Part shown: positions 46,545-55,199 of the stretch, one piece after another
Layout of the letters: each line of letters starts with the position of its first letter
Position numbering within the stretch: the first letter of the stretch is position 1
Assembly (NCBI GenBank): GCA_019059635.1
Contig: JAGVRJ010000011.1
Location: forward strand, 1,302,001-1,366,000
Direction: 5' to 3'
DNA from: Proales similis
Taxonomy: Eukaryota > Rotifera > Eurotatoria > Ploima > Proalidae
Length of the DNA stretch: 64,000 nucleotides
Position numbers and translations under genes: made by a program
Notes under the pieces: generated by a model
What the model saw: the letters and a program-made list of their open reading frames with translations, nothing else
Databases searched by the model: none
What the model was told of the DNA's origin: nothing

Positions 46545-46911
46545 TCGTTCAACGACTGATCGCTCAGACCGCCGCCAAACCGCCGCGCTCATTTACCTCC
46601 GCAATTGAGTTTTATATCGGCCAGAAGAGAACCTGAAACAGCCAACTCTCTCTCTCTCTCTGTCTCGATTCGCATTATCTTTTATCTCAGACGTTGTATT
46701 TTGTTGACAAATAAAATATTTGTAATTTCGACTCAACCATTCGACCTGGCACTCGACTCGAATGAAATTGCAATGAATGAAATTAATTGAAAATCAAGCG
46801 AACTGGTGATGGCGGGACAAAAAGACAAAACCAGAGGCATTGAGCAGAGACGTGACAAAAGTTTTAAAACTTCATTTTGGCTCTAGCTGACTGGCTGCGT
46901 GTTTTGCTGAG
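46545..46911. other. LL5/PHLDB 3' UTR and NAT9 promoter region
   Basis: 367 nt. AATAAAATATTT at about 46710 is the likely LL5/PHLDB poly(A) signal. No TATA box is evident before NAT9. CT run at about 46648-46662. Confidence 0.5.
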
Positions 46912-47574
46912 ATGAAGTTGAACTCGAGCACTCGGATTGAGGGCAGCCGAGTGATATTGGTGCCCTACAGAGACCATCATGTGCCAAAATATCACGAATG
47001 GATGAGCAGTGAACAAGTGCGCCATTTGACTGCTTCCGAGCCGCTCAGTCTGTCCGAAGAGTACGAAATGCAAAAGAGCTGGCAGATGGACGACGACAAG
47101 CTGACCTTCATCGTCCTGAGCAGGAGCCAGTTCGAACAGGCGAGAGGCGAGAGTCTGGCGCAAAAGGAGATCGAGTCGATGGTGGGCGATGTGAACATAT
47201 TCATCGTGGACGAAGACATTGGCCTGGACGAAGAAGAAGTGCAAGTGCGAGCGGCCGAGATCGAAGTGATGATCGCCGAGGAGAAGAACCGAGCGCAGGG
47301 CTTTGGGAGAGAGGCCGTGCAGTTGATGCTTTCGTACGCATTGGACAAGCTTAAGCCGCTCAAGCTTGCCTGTGTGCTGGCCAAGATAAACGATGACAAT
47401 CAAGCGAGCATCGGCCTATTTGAAAAGTTCGGCTTCAACTTGCACAAACGAATCGAAGCGTTTAAGCAAGTTAATCTCAAACTCGATCTACCAGTCGGGT
47501 CCTCCTCTTCTCTCACTTCGGCCTATTCGATTCGGCCTCTGGCCGAGCTGGCAATAAACGAAAACTACCACTAA
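46912..47574 (+). CDS. NAT9: N-acetyltransferase 9-like GNAT protein
   Basis: GNAT-fold acetyltransferase; in flies NAT9 is linked to microtubule stability. Single exon, 220 residues. It starts MKLNSSTRIEGSRVILVPY, with YHEWMSSEQVRHLTASEPLS, EYEMQKSWQMDDDKLTFIVL, VGDVNIFI and the acetyl-CoA site AEIEVMIAEEKNRAQGFGRE, then NQASIGLFEKFGFN. All follow NAT9 closely. An acidic insert (DEDIGLDEEEVQVR) precedes the AEIEVMIAE strand. The C-terminal 30 residues are Ser-rich and not conserved. Confidence 0.93.
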   Translation: MKLNSSTRIEGSRVILVPYRDHHVPKYHEWMSSEQVRHLTASEPLSLSEEYEMQKSWQMDDDKLTFIVLSRSQFEQARGESLAQKEIESMVGDVNIFIVDEDIGLDEEEVQVRAAEIEVMIAEEKNRAQGFGREAVQLMLSYALDKLKPLKLACVLAKINDDNQASIGLFEKFGFNLHKRIEAFKQVNLKLDLPVGSSSSLTSAYSIRPLAELAINENYH

Positions 47575-47677
47575 GCAAAAGCGTTCTCGTCGTTTGGCTT
47601 CGTTTAATAGAATTGAGAATTCAAAGGTTCAAAGAGATTGTTCGAACACTCCATAAAATGAGAGGACATTTGAAGGT

Positions 47678-48139
47678 CTACTTGGCGAACTGTTGTTGTC
47701 GTGGCCTGGCCCGGGCAGCCGATTGTACTCGATTGTGCAGCTGATGAGAAATGTCATCGAGACTAGAGCGAAACGAGCTGGCCGTGCTCGAGTCCTGGCT
47801 TGTGTCGGCGCTGTCCGAGTTCTGCTCGTACTTGCTCACAGAGGCGTAGGCGGCCGACGAATGAACCGAATCGGCCGGAACTGGTTTCGCTTGCGGGTTA
47901 AAGAACTCGGCGTTTATAATGCGCAAATTGGGTCCATTGTTTGTCGACTTTTTAGACTTGAGACGCCCTGACTTGGATATGCTCAGGTAGGAGCGATTGG
48001 CGCGGTCGAAGCGGCCGCCCACGTTCGAGCCCATGATCTCGTGCTGCTCCTTTTCATTCAGGTCTTTGATCACATCGGTTATGTTGGTGCCCTTGCCCGC
48101 CTGGGCTCTCTTTTTGAACAGCTTGAATATGTCGTTCAT
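47678..48139 (-). CDS. Small basic protein, PRR15-like
   Basis: Single exon, 153 residues. The middle has RANRSYLSISKSGRLKSKKS followed by NLRIINAEFFNP, which resembles the core of vertebrate PRR15/PRR15L proteins (RRNLKISRSGRFKEKR by memory). The N-terminus MNDIFKLFKKRAQAGKG is basic and amphipathic; the C-terminal half is Ser/Gln-rich and disordered-looking. It is convergent with NAT9, 103 nt between stops. Function is unknown; family assignment is tentative and rests on one short motif. Confidence 0.6.
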   Translation of the reverse strand: MNDIFKLFKKRAQAGKGTNITDVIKDLNEKEQHEIMGSNVGGRFDRANRSYLSISKSGRLKSKKSTNNGPNLRIINAEFFNPQAKPVPADSVHSSAAYASVSKYEQNSDSADTSQDSSTASSFRSSLDDISHQLHNRVQSAARARPRQQQFAK

Positions 48140-50372
48140 CGGCCCCGAGCGATTGTGTGTGTGCGCGCGCGCAATGAAATGAACAAGAGATATACCCTCG
48201 ACGACGGACGGCTTGGAGAGAGCGGCCGATTCGGAAAGAAATATTTCACCCAGCGAGCTTCTTCTAAATTAATTAATTGTTCAAGCAAATAAACTCATTT
48301 AATTAAGAAAGGTAAATATTTTTGTGCGCGTTCACTCGACGCAAACCTAAACAAACAGGTAGATTTCCGATTGCCGATCGTCGTCCTCGCCTCGTCCTTT
48401 CCATTCCCCTTTCTATCTCTCTCTCTCTCTCTTTCTCTGTGTCTATTCGGAGCGCTCTTTCTCTCTCCCACTCTATCTCTCGTTCATTCTCTACTTTGGT
48501 TCAATCTCAATTTCTCTCAATCGCTCACAGTCTGCATCCTCTGCCGAATAGGTCCCCTCGTCTAGCTGCCCATGCTATAGATCATTGGCTATGCATTCAA
48601 AATGCAAATGCATCTGGTCATGTTTGCTCGCCAAATTTCACTCATGCGTCTTTAACGTAGATGTCAAGATGATCACGACGACAAAAGAGAACGGCCAAGA
48701 TGAACACCGATCGCAATGATGTCGCTCGTCGTCTATTCGAAATCCAGGCTCTAAGTACTAGCGCTTGCCAGGCAAACGCAATTTAGCATGCAGCGGTTAA
48801 AAGCTGTTTAAGGTCGACGCGTTAATTACCACCACCGCCGCCGCCGCCATTTAAACAAGCAAACAACTTGCATCTATTAGGTTTTTAGAGCCGTCCCATT
48901 TGAAGACAGGTAACAAGTAGCCTGATTGAAACGAATACATGCAACCAAGCAGACAAGCGGCGAATGGCGCACGCATCATTGCGCCATAATGAACGCCGCT
49001 AGCAAGAGGCTTTTGTTCATGTCAGGCTTTAAAAATTTGCTGCATGCGAAAAGAAATGCGAGCCAGAAATCGAAAGAGTCACAGAGAGAGACAGACAGAC
49101 AGACAGACAGAGAAGGAGAAAAGAGAGAAAAAAGGAGAGGTAATAAGGGAGCTAGAGAATATTGCGAGGACAGTACTGTTTGTTGTTGACGATCAAGAGT
49201 CGAAAAAGTTGAAGGATGGAGGAGACTAGGTGAATGGCGATGATTAGAAAAAGTTGGTGGTCGCGTAGAAGGAGTCGTCAACTATCGGATTACGCCCTAT
49301 CTGCTGCCGCTGCTCGTTCTCAATTGAGCTGCAGCTGGCGGCTTGCTTTGCTTCAACAATCGGAAGAATCGGCGTCGTTTGTCATTTGTGTTTGCTCGAC
49401 TAATCTAATCCAAAGTCAATAAGTAACGCGATGCAAGCCAACTCCTAATCTTAGACGAGCGGTGCCACACATTTGCTTATTACGCTCGATAATCAAGCGA
49501 CTAGCAACTAGAAATGAAATAGACGACCATAAAGCAAAGAGAAGAATCAAGAGGGATTGAATGAATATCCAGATAAAGGACAAAGCGCGAGAAAAAAGAG
49601 AGAGCCGAGAAAAATGGAGAGGCCGAGTGATATAAAGGCCAGGCAACAGTAAACCCGGTAGATCGCCAAGAGCGAGCCTAAACGTCGGCGTTTCGTCCTA
49701 AATAGAGGAAATCGTTTTGGCTTGCAGTCTATGAATGCCTGCGCTCAACTCGGCCGCGTCTATTCTCGGCCCATTATATATCGAGAAGAGTTTGACATTT
49801 CATTTGACAGTCCCACACTAAGAGGCAGACAGCGAATTAAGGTTTAAGAGGTGGAGAAGGTTTTTCATCAATTTGACGTTCAGCTCGGCTGGACTCGTTC
49901 GTCAAAAATGTGATGAAACTGGGCCTATTGCTTGAGGCCGCCTTAGAGCCGTCTCAAAGCAGCTAAAAAAAATTTGGCCTAATTTGAATCGCGCCCTCGA
50001 ATGGCGCTCAAGTTCGTAATTGACTGCGACTTCATTTTAGGCAAGAAGCTCATTAGAGCCTTCGAGCCATTGAATGGAATATTTTGGCCAATTTGGTCGT
50101 TGCCAAATCTTTCCAAACCCAAGAGTCATGACGAAGGAATTTTCTTTTCAACAACTTGACCTTTGAAACTCATCTTTCGACCTTTTGAGCGCAACTTTGG
50201 CCAGGCTTTTTAAAATTTAGAAAATTGGTTTTCCGAAATAAGTTTGAAGGTAAAATGCGAAAGCCAACGTAAAGAACAAACAAATCGAAAATTGCTTAAA
50301 AATTGTCCCTCATGTGCCGAAATGTTCATTCAAAGAGTGTGCTCGCCCGGTGAGTTCTAAAGGAAAAAGAAA
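48140..50372. other. Intergenic, low-complexity and regulatory-looking
   Basis: About 2.2 kb with no recognisable gene. It contains CT runs (about 48414-48435), a CCG run (about 48832-48848), and an (ACAG)n tetranucleotide run at about 49089-49111. A TATA box (TATAAAGG) at about 49631-49638 has no assigned gene. The end should be the promoter of the first glycosyltransferase. Confidence 0.4.
49631..49638 (+). promoter_or_regulatory. Orphan TATA box (TATAAAGG)
   Basis: Good match followed by CAGGCAACAGTAAACC. The next coding start on this strand is at 50373, over 700 nt away, so it may serve an unseen 5' exon or noncoding transcript. Confidence 0.35.
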
Positions 50373-51926
50373 ATGAAACTGGTCGATAGACGCCTGACTG
50401 TCTATGATCCAGACTCGCACAATAAAGCGCTGGAAAAGACAAGGCTCTGGTTCAAAGGCCGAATAAGATTCAACCTGATCCTTTTGTTTGTTCCATTGTT
50501 GGTGATTGTGTTTGCGTTTTTGGCGCCTCTCTGGGCTGTGTTTGGCCTTTGCGTTTATTATTTCTCGTGGTGGCTTGTCTTCATGCTCATCAACACGTGG
50601 CGCAATTTTGTGATTTGGCGCTCGATGAAGCCGCGCATAGGAGGCGGAGAGGCGCCCGGCAATGCAGGGCAGAAGAGCAAGTTTCAAATGGTCTTGATGA
50701 CGTTCGTCTACAAGGAGCCGCTCGAGCTCATTCTGCGCAGCATGGAGAATGTAAAACGCATGGAAGGATCGAGCGATGCGATCATGCTCCTTTGCCTTGA
50801 AGAGAAAACGCCAGAACGGGAGAAAAAAGTAGAAGAGGTGGCTCGAATATATGAAAGCCACTTTCGTGAGCTCATTGTTACGGTCCATCCTTACGGCATC
50901 GAAGGCGAAATACCAGGAAAATGCTCAAACGCAAATTATGGCACAAGAAAACTCGTTTCACATCTCAAGGCCACTCGGCCTGACTTCAACGCGGACAATT
51001 ACTTGACTCTGAACTACGACATCGACACCGTATTCCACCCGAAGTTCCTCAACGAGCTCAAGAGAGCAGCAGAGGCCGAAGCCGAGCCGCACAGCGTCGT
51101 CTGGCAGCCTTTGCTCTACTATAACTGGAACCTGCACCGGCTCTCGTTCTTCACCCGCGTGGTGGGCATCATGCGCAGCAGTCTGATGGCCGGCGCCCTC
51201 GTGCCCTTCAACATCAACATCATGAGTGTGTACGCTGCCTCGCTTCGTCTCTGGGTCGACGGCAACTACACACATCCGTTCTATCAGATGGACGACATCA
51301 TTTGCTACATTCGGTGGGTTGGCGTGGCCAAGCGGTTCTTGAGAATCAAGCCGGTGAACTACGCCACTATTTCGGGTCCTACTTCGGGCGACAATTGGCG
51401 AGAAGAGCTCAGGGAGTTTATCAAACAGGCCAAGCGCTGGTCGATCGGCTCTGCGGAAGTGTTCCACTACTTCATGACCAAACTGGGCCGGATGCCGCCG
51501 CTGATCGCCTCGGGCTGGGCGCTCGTCTACCTGAACTACTACTGCGGTGTCCTGTGCGCGCAGAGCCTGCTCACCATCGTGCTGCCCATTCGTCTGCTGG
51601 TGATCGAGCCGCCCACTGGCCTGCTCTCGATCCTGTTCGCGGTCCTGCCCGCGTTCCCCTACCTGTTCAACCTGTGGATGATCGTGGTCAACCAGTTCGC
51701 CGTGCGCACCTTCCTCAAGCAGGTGGGCGTCGAGGAGCCGATCGGCGTTCTGCGCCAGCTGCTGCATTTCGTGCTCAGCCTGCCCACCCAAGTCTTCTAT
51801 TCGCTGGTTGTGCTTCTCGGCTTCTGCGAGATTCTCATCCACGGAAAGGAGGCCTGTAGCCACAAGCCGTCTAATAAGGATCATCTGGCCAAAGCAACGG
51901 CTCAAACAGCAGAGACCCAAAGTTAA
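50373..51926 (+). CDS. Membrane GT2-family glycosyltransferase, copy 1
   Basis: Intronless, 517 residues. Two N-terminal membrane helices (LLFVPLLVIVFAFLAPLW, CVYYFSWWLVFMLINTW) precede a cytoplasmic catalytic domain, with about four helices after it (NYYCGVLCAQSLLTIVLPIR, LSILFAVLPAFPYLFNLWMI, VFYSLVVLLGFCEILI). Processive GT2 hallmarks are present: TFVYKEPLELILRSMENVK at the start of the fold, LNYDIDTVFHP (DxD, near residue 216) and KQAKRWSIGS (QxxRW, near residue 351). The segment GKCSNANYGTR also fits nucleotide-sugar binding. This layout is that of cellulose, chitin or hyaluronan synthase-like enzymes, but I cannot name the product. It lacks introns and forms a tandem pair with the next gene. 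Horizontal origin is possible, not shown. Confidence 0.82.
   Translation: MKLVDRRLTVYDPDSHNKALEKTRLWFKGRIRFNLILLFVPLLVIVFAFLAPLWAVFGLCVYYFSWWLVFMLINTWRNFVIWRSMKPRIGGGEAPGNAGQKSKFQMVLMTFVYKEPLELILRSMENVKRMEGSSDAIMLLCLEEKTPEREKKVEEVARIYESHFRELIVTVHPYGIEGEIPGKCSNANYGTRKLVSHLKATRPDFNADNYLTLNYDIDTVFHPKFLNELKRAAEAEAEPHSVVWQPLLYYNWNLHRLSFFTRVVGIMRSSLMAGALVPFNINIMSVYAASLRLWVDGNYTHPFYQMDDIICYIRWVGVAKRFLRIKPVNYATISGPTSGDNWREELREFIKQAKRWSIGSAEVFHYFMTKLGRMPPLIASGWALVYLNYYCGVLCAQSLLTIVLPIRLLVIEPPTGLLSILFAVLPAFPYLFNLWMIVVNQFAVRTFLKQVGVEEPIGVLRQLLHFVLSLPTQVFYSLVVLLGFCEILIHGKEACSHKPSNKDHLAKATAQTAETQS
51052..51295 (+). repeat. Identical tract A in glycosyltransferase copy 1
   Basis: Identical to 53332-53575 at offset 2280, apart from the last few bases. 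Covers LKRAAEAEAEPHSVVWQPLL through FYQM. The next 135 nt are clearly diverged. Confidence 0.9.
51432..51871 (+). repeat. Near-identical tract B in glycosyltransferase copy 1
   Basis: Matches 53712-54151 at the same offset of 2280 with about four mismatches in 440 nt. Covers the QxxRW region and C-terminal helices up to SHKPS. Confidence 0.9.
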
Positions 51927-52646
51927 AAGGATCAGTTTAAATATTGCTTCATCATCTCGGTGTTTGATTGCTTTTTAACTTCGATTCAAACTCAAAAATG
52001 AAACCAGGCCTTTCTGCTTTCTCAAGCTTTTTAAGTTTTTTGCTGGACAATCCTAGCTACTGTGATTTGTGGAAAAAATCGTCGAACTGGATAACTGTTA
52101 ATAAAAGCAGCACTAGTAGCGGGTGACATTCGATCAAAGTGACTGAGAAGAGCCATTCATAAGTCAGGAGTCTCTAAAAAAGATACTTTGCATCCTGGTT
52201 TAGATTTCGTTTGGTTTAGTTCGAGATGTCTTTGGTAACTTATAACTCGGGTTTAAAAATTAACAAACACAATGATGCTGATTACTATTTTAGCCGTAAA
52301 AAAGAGTAAGGCATTATTTTCACCACAAAAGTGGCATGTTGTGCGTGAAATAGCTTTGTCATGTTGAGTATATTTCGGGCATAAAGCAACAAGAGATATA
52401 AAAATTGGCGGCTAGTCAACGCTGATAAGAATTGCGAACCCGGGCCCCTACTAGTTGATTTTAAAGGCAAAACTTTCAAAGTCATGAAGAAAAATTGGTG
52501 ATCAGTGATAAAGAATTGAGGACACCGTATGTGATCATGTGAAACAATGAACATGCATTTTAAGAAATTTGGTATAAAAAGCCACTTGATTGAGCAAGGA
52601 GTGGTAATTAGCAAGAGTAGCAGAAGCAATCGACACTGAGAGCAAA
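51927..52646. other. Intergenic between the glycosyltransferases
   Basis: 720 nt, AT-rich, no gene. Not obviously similar to the upstream region of copy 1. The last 75 nt hold the TATA box of copy 2. Confidence 0.5.
52573..52580 (+). promoter_or_regulatory. TATA box (TATAAAAA) of glycosyltransferase copy 2
   Basis: TATAAAAAGCC about 74 nt upstream of the ATG at 52647. No equivalent strong TATA is seen at the same distance from copy 1, so the two may be regulated differently. Confidence 0.55.
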
Positions 52647-54185
52647 ATGACTGTGACCATAATCAGGGAGCCGCTGCAGATCGATGATAAAAAGAACCAC
52701 GAGAAAACACTGCGGAAGACCGAACTCAGATGGAAGGGCCGGTTTCGCTTCAACGTGTTTGTGCTTGCACTGACCCTTTCGGCAGTGCCAGTGGCAATAT
52801 TCGCGCCACTTTGGGTCGCTTTTGGACTAAGTGTGTACTTCTTGGCCTGGTGGCTCGTCTTCATGCTAATCAACACGTGGCGCAATTTGGTCATCTGGCG
52901 CTCAATGAAGCCGCGCGTGGCTGACCCAGAGGCGCCGGAGAAGGCGGCGCAGTCGAGCAAATTCCAAATGATCATGATGACATTCATCTACAAGGAGCCG
53001 CTCGAGCTCATTCTGCGCAGCATGGAGAATGTAAAGAACATTGACGGCTCTGAGAAGGCCATCTTACTAATTTGCATCGAAGAGCGTGCACCTGATCTTG
53101 AGTTCAAAATCGCAGAAGTAACCAAAATGTACGAATGTCACTTCAGGGAGTTGGTGATCGCTGTTCACCCCTCTGGAATTGAAAGCGATATTCCCGGAAA
53201 ATGCTCGAACGCAAACTACGGAACGCGAAGTCTCGTCAAACACCTCGAGAAAAACCTCATCTCATTCAGACCAGAGGACTTTGTGATGCTCAACTACGAC
53301 ATCGACACCGTATTCCACCCGCAGTTTCTCAACGAGCTCAAGAGAGCAGCAGAGGCCGAAGCCGAGCCGCACAGCGTCGTCTGGCAGCCTTTGCTCTACT
53401 ATAACTGGAACCTGCACCGGCTCTCGTTCTTCACCCGCGTGGTGGGCATCATGCGCAGCAGTCTGATGGCCGGCGCCCTCGTGCCCTTCAACATCAACAT
53501 CATGAGTGTGTACGCTGCCTCGCTTCGTCTCTGGGTCGACGGCAACTACACACATCCGTTCTATCAGATGGAGGACATAATCTGCTACATCCGGTGGATG
53601 GGCGTTTCAAAGCGCAGCCTCAAAATAAAACCGGTTAATTGTGCGACCATCTCCGGGCCGACTTCAGGAGCCACTTGGCACGAAGAACTGTATGAACTTT
53701 ACCGGCAAGCGAAGCGCTGGTCGATCGGCTCTGCGGAAGTGTTCCACTACTTCATGACCAAACTGGGCCGGATGCCGCCGCTGATCGCCTCGGGCTGGGC
53801 GCTCGTCTACCTGAACTACTACTGCGGTGTCCTGTGCGCGCAGAGTCTCCTCACCATAGTGCTGCCCATTCGTCTGCTGGTGATCGAGCCGCCCACTGGC
53901 CTGCTCTCGATCCTGTTCGCGGTCCTGCCCGCGTTCCCCTACCTGTTCAACCTGTGGATGATCGTGGTCAACCAGTTCGCCGTGCGCACCTTCCTCAAGC
54001 AGGTGGGCGTCGAGGAGCCGATCGGCGTTCTGCGCCAGCTGCTGCATTTCGTGCTCAGTCTGCCCACCCAAGTCTTCTATTCGCTGGTTGTGCTTCTCGG
54101 CTTCTGCGAGATTCTCATCCACGGAAAGGAGGCCTGTAGCCACAAGCCGTCCAAAAAAGAACAACTCGCTACCACCGATGCCTGA
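52647..54185 (+). CDS. Membrane GT2-family glycosyltransferase, copy 2
   Basis: Intronless tandem paralog of the preceding gene, 512 residues, same layout: two helices (LTLSAVPVAIFAPLWVAFGL, FLAWWLVFMLINTW), catalytic domain with FIYKEPLELILRSMENVK, MLNYDIDTVFHP and RQAKRWSIGS, then about four C-terminal helices. The first 215 residues are roughly paralog-level similar to copy 1 with many changes (for example ENVKNIDGSEKAILLICIEE), as is the 45-residue segment CYIRWMGVSKRSLKIKPVNC before QxxRW. The rest is identical or nearly so because of two converted tracts. Both copies keep every catalytic motif, so both are probably active. Confidence 0.82.
   Translation: MTVTIIREPLQIDDKKNHEKTLRKTELRWKGRFRFNVFVLALTLSAVPVAIFAPLWVAFGLSVYFLAWWLVFMLINTWRNLVIWRSMKPRVADPEAPEKAAQSSKFQMIMMTFIYKEPLELILRSMENVKNIDGSEKAILLICIEERAPDLEFKIAEVTKMYECHFRELVIAVHPSGIESDIPGKCSNANYGTRSLVKHLEKNLISFRPEDFVMLNYDIDTVFHPQFLNELKRAAEAEAEPHSVVWQPLLYYNWNLHRLSFFTRVVGIMRSSLMAGALVPFNINIMSVYAASLRLWVDGNYTHPFYQMEDIICYIRWMGVSKRSLKIKPVNCATISGPTSGATWHEELYELYRQAKRWSIGSAEVFHYFMTKLGRMPPLIASGWALVYLNYYCGVLCAQSLLTIVLPIRLLVIEPPTGLLSILFAVLPAFPYLFNLWMIVVNQFAVRTFLKQVGVEEPIGVLRQLLHFVLSLPTQVFYSLVVLLGFCEILIHGKEACSHKPSKKEQLATTDA
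53332..53575 (+). repeat. Identical tract A in glycosyltransferase copy 2
   Basis: Partner of 51052-51295. Confidence 0.9.
53712..54151 (+). repeat. Near-identical tract B in glycosyltransferase copy 2
   Basis: Partner of 51432-51871; three of the mismatches cluster at about 53846-53858. Confidence 0.9.
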
Positions 54186-55199
54186 CTCCTGTCTCATGAT
54201 TGACTTGGGCCTCTTTTATCTCTGTGAACCTTTCCAATTCATTTTATTTTGTTTTTCCTTTTCGCCCCTAATTGGCCTATTTTACTCTCTTGTGCAATAA
54301 TAAATGCTTCTTTTTATTTTGTCCCTTTTCGGGGGGCAATCGCAGCCTAGATTATGAAAGTAGTTTATTGATCTGGTTGCTATAGTAAGTGTACACACCG
54401 CAACACGCTCGACTCGCCTAATCAACCAGTGAGCATTACTTTGCTTGTGAACGCCCGCACCAATTCGCAGTTTAGCCATGCCACTGTCGCTTTTTCCATT
54501 CAGCGTCTCGCTCACTCGTTTATCGTTGTTGACGCCTGTCGTGAGAATTGGGTTTTTTTTTTTCATTAGTGTGCTCTAACCGCCTCTCTTCTAGTTCAAG
54601 ATCCAACTTGGGCGCAAGCAGTCAGTTAGACTCGCTCCTGCTGCTGCTTCTGCTAAATATTGGCTCGGCTAAATATCCATTTTAGAAGAGCATTGTTTGC
54701 GAACGCAGAATGAAACGATCGTCGTCATGTTTTGGCAAGAGTGATGGATTGCGCCATTTTGCTCACAACCATTCCAAACTCCTCAGCCGTTAATTCGAGC
54801 TGATTTCAACTCAACGAAGCGAGCAGCGACACTTTTAATCTAATTCGTTTCGCGACCTCGTTTATTTCTATTTGCCTGCTTCTCAAGGGCTCTGTCTCTC
54901 TTGCCGCTCACCTTTCTTTTGCTCATTTTCTGCGTTCATTGTTCGGCACTCGCTTATGTCAACAGCCAGCTATGCCTCTCCGCGCTCTCTCTCTCTTGAT
55001 TGCCGTCTGCTCAAGTTATCAAGTGCCTACTATTCTGCAACAAGTTTGAGTTTTGTTTTCTGCTGAAGCTCTATTGAGACTCGGGCTAGAATAAAAGCGA
55101 CTGGGCTGTAGAAGGTTGCATTCCAGCGCCCAAAAAGCACACTCACTCAGACTTGCACCCTTGCACATTGACTGGATTTGAGAAAACTAACTCTCAGTG
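54186..55199. other. Intergenic before the 981-residue protein gene
   Basis: About 1 kb. AATAAT/AATAAATG at about 54297-54303 may end the glycosyltransferase transcript. Pyrimidine-rich sequence follows. A weak AATAAAAGCG element at about 55090 lies 110 nt before the start at 55200. No gene recognised. Confidence 0.45.

Noticed and set aside
49081-49111. Short tandem repeat as a CRISPR array
   Set aside because: It is a simple (ACAG)n microsatellite without spacers, and this is animal DNA.
50958-51920. 320-codon open frame on the minus strand opposite glycosyltransferase copy 1
   Set aside because: Antisense shadow of the GT2 gene; the same pseudo-protein recurs opposite copy 2 because of the converted tracts.
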